64,000 nt of DNA. Source: Lineus longissimus. Taxonomy: Eukaryota; Nemertea; Pilidiophora; Heteronemertea; Lineidae. The stretch is taken from positions 14,897,501-14,961,500 of the forward strand of contig NC_088308.1 in NCBI RefSeq assembly GCF_910592395.1, given 5' to 3'. Below the pieces are notes generated by a model that was not told where the DNA came from, did not search any database, and worked only from the letters and a program-made list of their open reading frames with translations. Positions within the stretch are counted from its first letter, which is position 1, and each line of letters begins with the position of its first letter. The translations under genes were made by a program, and so were the position numbers. Shown here one piece after another: positions 34,655-46,871 of this stretch.

Positions 34655-35967
34655 AACAACCAATTTATGCCATTTGACCTCTGTGATCATGAAAAAGTAA
34701 GTTTCACCTGTTTTGATTTCATTGAATAATATTATTCTTCTTGGTTCAATGGCACAAAAGAAAATTACCATCTAAGGATAGCATTTTGGTTATAATGTTG
34801 ACATAATTTCAGGGTTATTTGGGTTATCAGGGAACATATGGGATATTGCGAAGAGTACATAGATACATTATCACCTGAAATTTGTTTGCAATCTGATCTT
34901 TATTTTCAGAGAAATAAGCAATAGGACTTCGTCAAATTTTCAAGATGGCAGCCTAGTGGCCATATTTGTTATTGGATTAGACTGAAAATTAGGGATATCG
35001 TTTGGTTCAATGGCACAAAAGAAAATTACCATCTAAGTATAGCATTTTGGTTATAAAGTTGACATAATTTCAGGGTAATCAGGGAACATTTGGGATATTG
35101 CGAAGAGTACATAGATGCATTATCACCTGAAATTTGGTTGCAATCTGATCTTTATTTTCAGAAAAATAAGCAATAGGACTTCGTCAAATTTTCAAGACGG
35201 CAGCCTAGTGGCCATATTTGTTATTGGATTAGACTGAAAATAAGGGATATCGTTAAAAGTTCATAGATACATAATCACATGAAGTTTGGTTTTAATCCGA
35301 TAATAAGTTTAAGAGAAAAAGGCAAGATGGCCGCCTGGCGGCAAGATTGGTTCATGGATTTGACCGAAAATCAGGGATACTGTAGAGAGTACATGGATAT
35401 ACAATTACTTTAAAAAATTTGGTTGCAATCCGATCATTAAATTCAGAGTAATAGGACTCTGTTTAATTTTCATGATGGCCGCCTGGTCACCTTATTTGTT
35501 TTCTGACTGGGCCAAATTTTGGGGTAGAAAGGAGGGTCCCAAAATACATGTCCTAACAAGTTAAGAACTATCTAGCTCAAACAGAAACTAAAAAATGTGC
35601 CTCCTATCGGTGATTTACTGAACTTTGACCTCTGTGATCTTGACAAGTAGGTCAAATCAAATACCTGCATGACAGGTGATGTATACTTGCTGGGAGTACC
35701 TACCAAAAAATGTCATCAAAATCTGACTTTAATCACGGGTGCTATTACATTTTTTTTATGTTCTTGCATTACGCTCCTTGGTGGCCAAACCAAGAACAAT
35801 TTCGGAACGAAATTTGGTGTAAATTGCCCCAGGGCCCAAGGGTACATGTGTATCAAGTTTTTAGTCCAGACCTCAAGTGGTTACGAAACGTGCCGCACTA
35901 ACATACGCCACCGGTGAACGACAGCTCGACTGACACCATGTCATTGCAGAGGCTCACGAGATGAGCC
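34655..35967 (+). repeat. Tandem repeat tract (261-bp units, then diverged units) with Helentron-like 3' end
   Basis: TTGGTTCAATGGCACAAAAG starts at 34741 and again at 35002 (period 261), with near-identical units containing AAGATGGCAGCCTAGTGGCC. Diverged units follow to about 35510, then core-repeat motifs (CTTTGACCTCTGTGATCTTG, GAAACGTGCC). The end GGCTCACGAGATGAGCCAA forms a short hairpin with CCAA at 35964-35967. Confidence 0.75.
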
Positions 35968-37524
35968 AACCAGTCGACATGTGATGTATCCTTCCTTGGA
36001 GTGCCTACCATGAAAGAAACTATTATCTAAAACATGTCCCCAATTAGCAAGATATTGCACTCTTGACTTTTTCAGTTTTGGCCCCCTAGTGGCCAAGTCA
36101 AGAATCAGAATTCATCAGATGTTATCTGACCTAGAGGGTCATGTGTTCCAAGTTTCAATGCCAAAGTCATAATTTTACGAGCATCCTGACCAAACTGGTA
36201 TAAAACGTAGGTATGGTCCTTCTCTTTTAAGTGTGCAAAATGTCAGACCTCTATTTCCACCCCAACCCTAAATCTATCTATGTGCTCATGTGCGGCTGAA
36301 CATGCTTAAATTTTCAGCGCATTGATGTGAAAGTTCCTCCCGCACTGTATGACCAAAAGAAATGGCTAGTTCTCAGCAACCACTCGACATATCATTTTGG
36401 TGTCACTTTGATCAGAACGACCTCCTCCCATTATAAGCAGGCAAAATCAACAAACAATCTAAATGCTTGGGCAGCTTATAAACTCCAGAAAACTATTTCA
36501 TGACGCTAAAGGCTAAACAAGATTATTATTTTTCGTTCGTTAATGATCTATCTGATATTATTACTATGCCTAAGAAAGGGTGGTCAACAATTAACGACAT
36601 CACTGGTAGAAAGAGAAAAGAATGTATCTCAGGTTTCGAAGGATACCGATGGTTAATTCACTTTTCATGTTAGACAATAATATTCAATGAAATGGCCAGG
36701 GCCATTGTGCTCACCTGTCGATATGAAAGGGAGAGTATGAGGAAGAACTTGTCATTGTTAGGGGTTAATCATGCAATAGTTGTGGGATGGTGTGGTTTGT
36801 CTTGAAAAAGTGGAGTTAGTCGTATTGTTTTCCGCGTGCACATGTTACTGACGTTGGCTTAAACCTACAGCCACGGTATAAAAGGAGGGGGTGTGGGCAA
36901 AGCATTTAAATGGCAGCCAGGCAAATTCAAAAACAGAGCTCCTGTATAATTTGTGATGTTTTCATGATTTACTCAGTACTTTTTGCCCTATGTAAAAAAT
37001 TTCTATGATTCCCTTTTCCGTGAATATCTAATGTATGTGTAACCAAAAAAGGATTTGTAGTAGGATTCCCAATCAGTCAAAAAGAACACTTGTTTGAGAA
37101 AAATAGGCAAATTCAAAGATCAGTTAGAAATTTGATTGACAGAATATGTCATGTGACATTATTATTGTTTTCTTGTTGCTTGGATACCCTTAGGCATGCT
37201 TAGTAAAGAGAGCATGCATAAATATCTATTTCCTACCTAAATCTCTCATTCCCAGTACTAATATCCAAATGTGTATCCAAATCATTCATAGATAAGTTTT
37301 TATCCAAAGTCTATATCAAGAAATCCATCATAGAAACATCCACAGAGTTATTATTTATATGAAAAACATGATAATATTCCACAATTCAACAGTAAGTTGT
37401 GTCATGTCAGCCGTAATAGAGTGTTAAAACATGTGTAATCCAAATAATATACAGATCAGTTAAATATAGAATTCACCAAATATTCCTAATAAAGTTAGAA
37501 TTGAGATTTAATCAATAAAAATCG
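35968..37524. other. Core-repeat fragment, isolated type-B 5' end, AT-rich flank
   Basis: 36061-36165 is part of a ~300-bp core monomer. GAAATGGCCAGGGCCATTGT at 36689 is a type-B 5' end with no matching 3' end nearby. 36800-37524 is AT-rich, lies 3' of the minus-strand two-gene transposon and probably includes its terminus, but I found no inverted repeat. Confidence 0.5.
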
Positions 37525-38179
37525 TTACTGCCACCTGTGGCCCATGTATGGTCTCCCAGGTAAATTTGGGTACAATCCTCTGACAAAGTCAATCACGCAA
37601 TCTGGCATTACCTCCCTCCGACTCCAGACAGTAAAGTTTGCATCTCTGGCCCTCTGTCCTTTCTTTAGAACATATCTGTCATCCCACCATGCCCCTCTTT
37701 GATCAAGCATCCTCCAGAATAACTTGTACTTTTTTTTGCGAATTGCATTATTCCTCGCATGTGGTTGATGTTGCCTGCCAAACCACGCTTGAGGGAACTG
37801 AAGCACACATGGAGAACAAAAGCACTCCTGGCATTCCATAGCCCCAGCTACAGGTGGGATGACTGGGGCGGGATCGGGTCCTGCCACTTCCTCATCAGCC
37901 TCCAAGGGGTTAACACCATCCTCATCAACATCTTCAACTAGTGGAATGGCTCCTAACACATCATCATTTAGTTCTCCAACAAGTCCAACCTGCTGCTCTT
38001 CTAATACTTCATCGTCACTGCCTTCAACCTGTTGCTCTTGATTTACGTCCTCTATGTTTTCACCCCCAGCATCATTCCCTTCAATCTCAACAAGGTCCCA
38101 GTTGTAGTGGTTAAAAAGTGCCCACAGTCTCTCGTTGCTCCTCAGTTACCATAATATGCCAAGGCTCTCTGTTGTCCAT
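37525..38179 (-). CDS. P2X7-ICD-like accessory ORF of a two-gene transposon, one frameshift
   Basis: The ATG at 38179 opens MDNREPWHIMVTEEQRE; a one-base shift near 38130 then leads into LWALFNHYNWDLVEIEG, a Gln/Glu/Asp-rich linker, a Cys cluster (CQECFCSPC) and the conserved C-terminus with NNAIRKKKYKLFWRMLDQRG, RREVMPDCVIDFVRGLYPN and PYMGHRW. The last block follows the R..YR.F...G....R..IPSCVV..IR..FP...Y.GF plan of the P2X7 intracellular (ballast) domain, so I infer a distant relative; Zn binding is likely from the Cys. It starts 88 bp after the stop of the transposase on the same strand, which suggests one transposon with two genes. Function unknown. Confidence 0.6.
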
Positions 38180-39104
38180 TGCAAAATGCTTTCCTCTTGG
38201 TAATGAATAGAAGTCTGGTCCATATAATAGTCTGAGATAATACTAGGTTCCATGGTGTGTTCCATGACTATTGGTAAAATCTGGAAATCCAATCTTCCCA
38301 AATTATGGATCTAAATGAATAGGTTTTTTTGGAATGAACTGGTTTCCCAGTCATTCTTCTTGGGTGATTTACATCTTCTTCAACGAGCCTCACAGATGTT
38401 CGAGGACGGTCAATGTTCTCATTCCAATCCAGGATGGACAACTCGGTGTTCATCCTGTATCTGTTAAAACCGATGCCACCAATCCTCTTGTCATGGTAAA
38501 TGAGCAACATATTATTGAAAGATTCGACGTAATGTGTGTCTTTGCAAGCTGTGTAATCCTGAGCCGATTTGTAAATTGGAAGACTTTGGAGGTATTTCCT
38601 CAACCTTTCTTCAGCTTTTGGGGTGGTGATCTTTTCCTTTGATGGCTCGTACAATGGATCACTACGGCATCTTGATTCCATACTGCAGTTTTGATGGTCA
38701 CCTTCGTAGTGTGGGATTATGTTGTCTATACTTGCCCTAAGTCGATCAGGAGAATTGTTACAAGTTTTGATTGACCAGTACAAATGAGTTTTTATAGATG
38801 CACCTTTGTCGGATAGTTCATTTTTGTACCACTTGGCTCGTTTTTCTCCCTGTGTTATTCTCTTCTTCATGTTCTTTGCTACATTTTTGGTCGCGTGCCA
38901 TGTGTCGTTCCCGTTTCGAGTAGGTTTTCTTTCCTCTCTGACGAACTTCACCACTGTGGCATTGTAATCGTGAGCATGAATTCTTACTGGTACAGCTTCA
39001 TCATCAAGATATTGATAAATTCTTCTTGTCCCAATCATTTCATGGCGCTGAGAACATTTGTCATCTTCTTTTGTGATTGTTTCATACCGCAGAGCTTTGT
39101 GACT

Positions 39105-40142
39105 ATTTTCACCCAAACATTGTTGAAATAAATAAACAAGCACCACAATGTAATATAATCTGTCCGACGTTTCGGTGTATTGAACCTTCCACTGGGAATG
39201 AACAGCGCGTACCAGCGAATTGCTTTAAGTACGATCATAACAATAGTGCTCAGTCCGCGGTTACGCTGCGTGGCTTTGTTTACAAAACATTACTTCTGAT
39301 TGGCTTGAGAAAAGGTCGTGACCTATTGATATTTACAATATTAGTTCTTGAGATTAACGATAGATGGCGCGCACTGTGTACACGGCATCTGAAAATATGG
39401 CGGATCAAGCGAATGATTCACGGATGCAACATTAAAAATGTATGATTTCTGCATTATTCCGTAATATTGCTGTATCCCACGCTATGAATAAATATAGTCT
39501 TATAAACAGGAAGGTAAATGATTAGTTCGTAGTTCCTAATTTCCTGTAATAGATGTAAGTTGGCTCATGGCGTTTAGTCCCAAAGGTCTAGCAGTACGCA
39601 GTGTGTAGATCCATTTGGATTCACGTTCCAAGAGTGTGGTTTCTGAGTTAACTTTCTCTAGACCACAGGCTTTAAGGTTCTTGATACTGTGGCCTGGCAA
39701 GTTGAAATGAGTGGCAACCGACGTAGGTTTCTGTTTAGATATGTCGGATCTATGTTCTCCCAATCTGGTTTTGAGTGGGCGTGAAGTTTGGCCTACATAC
39801 TGCATACTGCATAAAGTGCATTCTATAAGGTATATAACAGCCTTGGAGTTGCAGTTAATTCTCTCTCTGATTTTATGAGTAGAGTTTGTGATTCTGCTAG
39901 TAACCTGGGAGGTGGAGTTCATGTATTTACAGTTTATGCATTGTGATCTGTTGCATTTAAAGCTCCCTTTCCCCAGTGGGGGAACAAAGGGGAGAGTACT
40001 TTGTGTCTCTCTGATAACTGTGTTTTCAGTAGGTTGTGCTATAATTTTAGCACTGGTGAGGATGTCCCTGAGGTTTTTACATCTCCTGTAGCTCACCAGG
40101 GGGCTAGCAGAATCTAGGGCTCTTCTCATTTTCACCCAAACA
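39105..40142 (-). mobile_element. Penelope-like retroelement, 5'-truncated, with 15-bp target duplication
   Basis: ATTTTCACCCAAACA is present on both sides (39105-39119 and 40128-40142) of a 1008-bp insert (39120-40127) in the transposase gene. The insert encodes a GIY-YIG endonuclease, diagnostic for Penelope-like elements. Its 3' region contains CCGAAACGTCGG, common in Penelope 3' ends. Confidence 0.95.
39536..40127 (-). pseudogene. Penelope C-terminus with GIY-YIG endonuclease domain
   Basis: Frame with SYRRCKNLRDILTSAK, a Cys cluster (CNRSQCINC), the GIY-YIG core VIYLIECTLCSMQYVGQTSR, then R.GEHRSDI, THFNLPGH and the Glu-bearing LLERESKWIYTLRT. In full elements this domain follows the RT and nicks target DNA for primed reverse transcription. 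The RT is absent because of 5' truncation; the frame is open until TAA at 39536. The upstream 10 codons come from the host transposase. Confidence 0.93.
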
Positions 40143-41138
40143 AACAACATCTGAGAATTTAGCATAGCTGCGCCAACAGTGGCGAGCGTCTGTCATAATG
40201 TCAATGCCATCATCAATGACCTCACTTGATGCAACCTCTTCCAGAAGAGCATCATTCTGGGATTCCTCGGCAACTGTATGCACACTCTGTCTGTAGGAGT
40301 CCACAAATGTATTGAGGGCAGTGTCCCCGATTTTACCAATATTGGCAGCTTTACATAATCGTTCATATTGTGCTGGCTGGATACCAGCACTAATATGTCC
40401 ATGTAGCATCCTAGCATCGACTAAGAATTTCCCTCCTGCTATCCGTGGAGAAGAGTACCAGTGAATTGCATGGACCTTAGCTTCACACGTGAAGTCCATG
40501 GTCCAAACATGTCCATCTTCGTTTTTAAATCCACTAACAGACATTGGTTTGGAGCATGAAGAATTGTGCAACTGCAAACGATTAAAAAGATTGTTAATTG
40601 CGGATTGCGTGCACAAAAATATTGGCTCATCCGTTGAGTCTTCGTTGCAATGATGGTACGATCCAGGGAGTGGAACGTCACTCGCCCTTTCCTGTTCTAC
40701 CTTTCTATTAGTCATGTCCTTCTCTAAATTCTTCTCTACATAGTAATCCAAAACCTGTGACAGTAGGGCGTAATTGCTCACTTTAGCAATTCGGCCTCCT
40801 CCAGGTATCATTTTGATATGGTCAATTTTGTTCATTAGTATTGTTTTCTCCTCAGATGTATCACAAGAATATTCAATGTGCCCCCGAACTTTGCTGATCG
40901 CAATGCCGGATTCCTTTCTTCTCTGCCGTTTTTCCTTCTGCTTACTCGGACTATCGGATGGCCGTTTTTTCCTTGGATTCTGCAATTTGTGCATTTCTTT
41001 TAATCGTATGAAATTAAGGGTCTCATCGTCTTCAGCATTACTTGCTATGATGGCTGCTTGGTTTAGAACTGAGTGTAACTGAACTTTCTCTGAAGCTTCT
41101 TTGTGGAAACTGTCCTTGAGATTTGGTAAACAGGCCAT

Positions 41139-42205
41139 ATCAGTATCAGATTATCACTAAGTCAAGTCAGGGAAAAGAAAGTATTTTTGGGTTTATTGTC
41201 CCTCAACTCAGACAGTGGTAGGGATATGACCCTCCGGTGATTATAAAAGGGGCTTCTGAAAGTCTTGGGTAGGTCAATATTGTATTTCTATTAACAAGTT
41301 AGATGGTTGTGTCATAGTATAAAGCTGAATTAATGTGGTCAGTAAAAGATAATGGACAATAAAAATATTATTTTTTTCATGGCCTGCAATCCAACATCAG
41401 GAACTGACTGCATGTGTTTATTGGATAAGTGAAAAAATGACCCAAATGTCACATTCAAAGAATTGTTTTACTGCCTTAGAATCATCTTTCCCATAGTAAC
41501 ACCTCATCAGATGTGACCCTGACAGTAATGCCATGCCAGTCTGAAATGATATAGGCCTAGGTCTGGGTAGACCTAAACAGGGATGTATCTAATGCATTCC
41601 AAAGATACTCTGGGGGAAAGCAATTAAATAGAGAAAAAGTACATTCGACATGTAGGGCCTATTTTCTGAAAACCATCCTTTGTATAGAAGCATTGCAACG
41701 TGTTTATTTGGCGCCAATGACGTGAACACAAGCTACCTACACCTGGCCTATCAACGAGCACTAGTGTTTATCAGATCTAGGCCAAGCCCAGCCTCTCTGG
41801 CATAATTACTATGCCATCACACGGAACGCAAGTTGTAGGTTTAAATGAATCGTTATTTGTGGGAGAAGCTGAGAGATGTTTTCTGGCCAATTAAGACGGG
41901 TTTACATGTTTACATCTTAGCTATTCAGTGACTATTGAAAATAAACAGCGCATTTACATTTTGTAAAACCTGCTGTCATTGGCTGAAATTTCAAATGAAT
42001 GGGATGTACCTGTGGAATTGCGTGTGATTACGCTATCTTGAAAGGAGTATTTATCCTCGGCTTGCGAATAGAGAGAAATGTTGAAAAATATGATACAAGA
42101 ACAATTGAAGCAAGGAATGCACAGTATAGAATATGATGTACTGAGTAACTAGGTAGCAGTTTGTATTCATTTTTGAGACAATAACACAGTTACAAGACAG
42201 CCCTA
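41139..42205. other. Upstream region of the transposase; no recognised gene
   Basis: Should hold the promoter and 5' end of the two-gene transposon. I looked for an inverted counterpart near 36.7-37.5 kb and did not find one. TAGGCCTA at 41552. Confidence 0.4.
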
Positions 42206-43593
42206 TAGTCGGATTCATAAGTAAATTCATGGTCGTTCGGGACCTAGGTGTCGTGGTCAGTAGCGATTTGACTTTCAATTCTCATATAAATCTGACTGTT
42301 AAAAAGGCAAATCAGACTTGGGCAACGATTAAGCGTGTGTTTGATAGGAAAAGGAGCCCGAAATTAATGCGTCTGTTATTTGAATCCCTTGTCAGGTCAA
42401 CATTGGAATATAATTCCGTTTCTTGGGATCATATCACGAGGGAAAACTTGGTCAAGCTAGAAAGGGTTCAACACAGAGCCACAAGGCATATGTTAGGTGG
42501 AGAACTAAGTTACAAAGAGAGGCTCTCTGTTATGTCTACGTTACCTTTGTCTTACAGGCGGGAGATGGCTGACCTCAATTTTTTGCACAATTGCTTTATC
42601 GATAAAATCGATTTGGACACTTCAAAATATATATCTTTTAGAGAAAGGAGAGGTGACCCACTTCTTATACGTGGTGCTAGATGTAGAACGGAGACATATT
42701 GCCGGTCGTTTTTTAATCGTGTGGAGGGCACGTGGAATGCCCTGCCTATGAGTGTGCGTTGTGCGGCGAGTCCTAACACCTTTAAGCGATCCGTCAGGGA
42801 CTTTTATGAAAGCCAGCTGATGGAGCGTTTTGACCCTGACAACGCGTGCTCATGGGTTGGGCGTTGCAGGTGTCCTTTTTGCCGCTATTAAAAGAATGCT
42901 TTTACATGTTTTATTAAAATTATTATACTCTTTTAGGGGTCCCGTGAATGGGTCTTAATTGACCCTTTGGCGCTCCCTTTTGGGCACCTAGTTTTACTGT
43001 TATTTCGACCATATGTTTTATTTGTATTTTCATCACTGTTGTTTTACTATGTATATAATTTTATGTTGGTGCTCAATAAAGTTGTTGAAATTGAAAAAAA
43101 AATTGAAAATTAAATGTCACTGCCCTTTTGGGCCGCTGCGCAAAAACTACTGTGCCGATTTCTTCAAAGTTTGGTTTTTCTTGAATCTAATTTCGGGACC
43201 CAAGAGGATTTTCATATTTCAGTAACTATGGTTACGAAATAATTTTTTTGTATGTATTGATTTTGACATTTTCTCCTCTGTACTGCTTATTTCTGGATGC
43301 ATTTGGCTGAAATGTTCAGGTTAATTTTTTTTCGTGTGTATCTTTAAAGCTGCCAAGTTTCATTTAGAACTATCCATCAAAAAAATTGGGTCCTCCAGAT
43401 TCCCCCAAAATGGCCAAAGGGCTCCAAAGTTGACAATTTTTTTCTTTATAATTTGCAAATCTCTAACCTGGAAATTGTGTTGGGTCCCGAAATTAGATTC
43501 AAGAAAAAACCAAACTTTGAAGAAATCGGCCAAATAGTTTTTGCACAGCGACCCAAAAGGGCAGTCAGTGACATTTACTTATGAATCCGACTA
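42206..43593. mobile_element. Inverted-repeat element (TAGTCGG ends, TA flanks) with a nested LINE
   Basis: TAGTCGGATTCATAAGTAAA at 42206 is repeated inverted at the right end (to 43593), with TA on both sides. The arm continues on the right of the nested LINE (43112-43200, TGTCACTGCCCTTTTGGG...) and matches inverted 43478-43570, so arms are about 115 bp. Without the LINE the element is about 505 bp and noncoding: a foldback or MITE-type element, consistent with Tc1/mariner by target. Confidence 0.88.
42227..43110 (+). pseudogene. LINE reverse transcriptase C-terminus, 5'-truncated, inserted in the MITE arm
   Basis: Frame 42229-42891 reads DLGVVVSSDLTFNSHINLTV, LVRSTLEYNSVSWD, LERVQHRATRHMLGG and FFNRVEGTWNALPMSVRCA, ending in a Cys-rich WVGRCRCPFC tail. 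This is the post-catalytic part of Jockey/CR1-type LINE ORF2. The 3' UTR has AATAAA near 43075 and ends in GAAATTGAAAAAAAAATTGA-like tail repeats. TAAAT occurs on both sides (42222-42226 and 43111-43115), a likely 5-bp target duplication. The frame is open, so insertion is fairly recent. Confidence 0.88.
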
Positions 43594-43595
43594 TA

Positions 43596-44020
43596 GGCCT
43601 AACTATAAAAGCACTGATGACAGCTGTGCTACACTTTCATCATTATCATCATCTACTTTAGTCAACCAGTTCAGATGACCTTTCTTGGGGCAGTGATCGG
43701 TAACGGTGAACTCCTTCCGACCCAACAGGCAAATGTTTACATTCGTGTCTCCGTGTATCATGGATTCATGTGTATACTAACACCGTTGTTGTGTTGACAC
43801 ACTGACTGACTCTGACTGTGTACATTTCTACAGCGACGAAAAACGATCACAAAAATGGTTCTTTTTAAGCACTCGTGACATGTTTACAAAAATTAAAGCA
43901 AGTGTTTTTAGTAGAGGTTTACCTAATGAGTAGCGTCTTGGTGATTATAAACCATTAACTTGTGTTTAAAAGCCCACATTGTAACGAAAGGTTCCGGCTT
44001 GACGCTAATCTCCAATGACG
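43596..44020. other. No recognised gene
   Basis: AT-rich flank between the MITE and the tandem duplication; nothing assigned. Confidence 0.4.
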
Positions 44021-46871
44021 GCAGCCGCCATTTTGCCATACTCTCGAAACTTTGGGATCGTCAAATGCAATGGAAATCACATAATTTCTGACACACACTG
44101 CTACAATTCATCATTTTATTGTTCTTTCACAGTATTATTACGCCACCCCGATTCGCAAGGCAGCTTGTACCAACTGGCTCTGCATTGACTATCCCCATTC
44201 CAAGCCGAAGAACAGTGTGACAAGTTTCTCATTTTACCTTCCAATCACAGTCAAAATTTTCTAAAACAACCAGCAATGAGGACAAACTAATAATCTCAAA
44301 CCAATCACAAGAATGTAATCAACACATACGACCTCATCCGAAGAGCGGATGATTAAGTTTTAGCATTGATTCAAGGTGATTTAATTCCTTCTTCGTCTCG
44401 CTTCAAATTCATAAAATGGCTGTCTTCCATACTTGTAGTATGCAGATCTAGTGGCGCAGTACAACACTGCGCATCTGGGATACCGCGACGGATTGCCTCG
44501 AAATTCAAAACTGCTGGCAATGTGCCAACTGACATTTTTGCACAATACCGCCACCTAGTGATATGAAATGAAACTAGAATTGTCAGTTGAGTCTTAGCAG
44601 ACTCTGGAGTCTCCGCCTCATTGTAGGGGTATTGTTCGCATTGTGAATGGAAGGGGGATTGAGAAATTGTCTGGGTGAGAGTGGATGTTGGGATAAGACG
44701 ATCGATTCGGTTGATTGGAGGGGAAAAAGACGAAATAATGTGGTCTTAGTGGTAGGGAGGGGGTTGAGAGTGATATAAATTTATGTTCTGAAGAATTATG
44801 GGACATTTGTTTAGTTTTGTTGCAAGAGCGGGGAGGGGTGAAGGGGGAGACCAAATTATGTCGTCTTTTTCATAAGGACATTTTGAGATGAGCCCTTGAG
44901 GAAGGGATGTGAAGCCGCAGTTGAATGTGCGCTTCGTATGAATGGAAGGAATGAATGAATAAATATAAATGAATAATATTAATTTTGTTTATTGATTGCT
45001 GGTGTATTTCAAGCAATATATATCATTGACAATAGTTATGATTGCGATTAGGTTTGCAGTATACTCATCCCAAAAATGTTTGGGTGGCTTTTATTGTTTT
45101 TATTGCCATTTGGTTGAAATGGCCCGTTTGTTGTTATGCTGCGTTCCAACGACAACTTCCTGTTTGCTTGGCGTGGCTGGTGACGATGACGACGACGACG
45201 TTTTCTTCGAAGGGGTAGTGTGATTTGAGCTTGTGGACGATCTCTTCAAGGGTGATGGGGATGATGTCATTGAAGTTGGTGATGAAGTTTACTTTTAAGG
45301 GGTGGTGTAATTTGTGGTTGTGGAGTACGTTATCTTCAAGGGTGAAGCTGATGATGATGATGATGATGGCGGCGATGACATGGTTACTGCAAGAGGTAAA
45401 TAAAGATATGAGCCACAGGCCGACTTAAATTCGCCACATACTGTGGAAAGTGCTATAGATCCACGTCGGTAGGCCTACAGCACATTTTCACCGAATAACG
45501 TGGACTAACTAAACGTCCAGGAACTAAAAATGCTCTCCGACCAAATACAGTGCATGGATGATCAGCCGTGAATGCACACAGCCATGCATGTTGACAAAAA
45601 CAAAACAAAAACATCGCACTTTCACTTCAGCGGAGCGATGGTTTATGTGCGAAATACGACTGATCAAGGCAACATAAAGTGTCCAGAAGGGAAGAACACA
45701 TTCTTGAAACTCAGCCGCTTTAATTCACTGCCGTTTTTTCTTATTTCATAGCCCATAAACTCCAAATATTATATTATATTTACCGGTATTATAGAAAAAT
45801 GCTTCGATGGTGTAGACTAGTCCCTGGTCTTTATCCATTATGTTCCTCCATATGTGCAGCCAATATGTAATACACATAACGCGGGGCACCAGTCATCGTG
45901 TCGGTATGGCGAGGTTTATTGGTTAAAAATTTACATGTATTGCGCTATGCATGCTCATAGCACTTTCGCGGCTGTAACCCAGATTGACTTCTTAGTTCAT
46001 GGACACCCTCGTTTTATCGATGTTTTGCAATGCATTGCCGTGTTCATGTACATATGAAGCTTTCACCTGGAGACGAGAGTTTGCTGGAATAATTTCTTGA
46101 GGAGAATAACTTGAGGAGAATAATACCCTAATACAAAAGTCTCAGCCGATGGCGGAGACTAATTAATCTATTTAATATCGAAACCTCTATATCAGGCTGA
46201 CCTCTAAAACTTCATTTCAAACTTCAATCTGCTGGAATAAAGAAAATGGGCTTTTTTAACCTTGACCTACTTATACCTGAATAGTAGGTCACACTGACCT
46301 AAATCTGTGTCAACATGTAGAGATGCCCAATAGGTGTCTACATATCAAATTTAGAGAGTCTATGACCAATAGCAAAAACAGGTGCCATGATCAAAGAAAT
46401 TTTAGAGTTCGACCTCTGTGACCTTGAAATGAAGGTCAATTCAAAAACCCGTGTGATATGTGATGTACCTTTATTAGATACACCCACCATAAAATTTTCA
46501 TCGCTCTAGCTTTAAAAATAAGCTTCAAAATGACAAAAATAGGTTTTCAAAGAGCACTGATTTTCATTCTGAAGGAAGGTCTTGCCTAGGGGTACCCACA
46601 CACCAAGTATGAACTTTCTGGGTCAAGCGGTTAAGAAACGTGCCACGATTTTGTCAAAAGTTAACGACGGACGACGACGACGACGGACGCCAGACGCCGC
46701 GGTATCGTATTAGCTCACCCGACAGGTGAGCTAAAAAGGGGTAAAGCTCAGTGGGTAAATATCAGTAAATCTTTCGCCAAGGTGTGGTTCTGTAACCTGT
46801 TAGTTAAGCTTTAAAGAATAGAGTTGGAGGTGCTTCGCTAAAATGGTTTAAATCGTATTTACAAACAGATC
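44021..46871 (+). repeat. Tandem duplication copy 1 (2851 bp)
   Basis: From GCAGCCGCCATTTTGCC this segment is repeated directly at 46872 with offset 2851 and no difference that I found in the stretches compared. It contains noncoding sequence, a GAT microsatellite (45350-45366), a Helentron-like 3' end (46660-46734: GACGACGACGG tract, AGCTCACC hairpin, CTAA) and the first ~70 bp of an RT fragment. The short frames repeated in both copies show no family signature. Confidence 0.95.

Larger units (their letters stand above)
38268..41138 (-). pseudogene. DDE-type transposase (Kolobok/Mutator-like family), split by a Penelope insertion
   Basis: The ATG at 41138 (MACLPNLKDSFHKEASEKV) starts a 337-codon frame to 40128; the frame resumes exactly in phase at 39104 and stops at 38268 after 278 more codons, about 615 residues. 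Conserved blocks are DIMTDARHCWRSYAKFSDVV (candidate first Asp), HAHDYNATVVKFVREE and NDTWHATKN (second Asp), and DTHYVESFNNMLLIYHDKR (Glu). I know this arrangement from uncharacterised transposase-like proteins widespread in corals, molluscs and other aquatic animals; no THAP finger is visible at the N-terminus. Apart from the insertion no stop is seen, so the gene was probably intact until the Penelope copy arrived. Assignment to Kolobok rather than another superfamily is uncertain. Confidence 0.75.
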
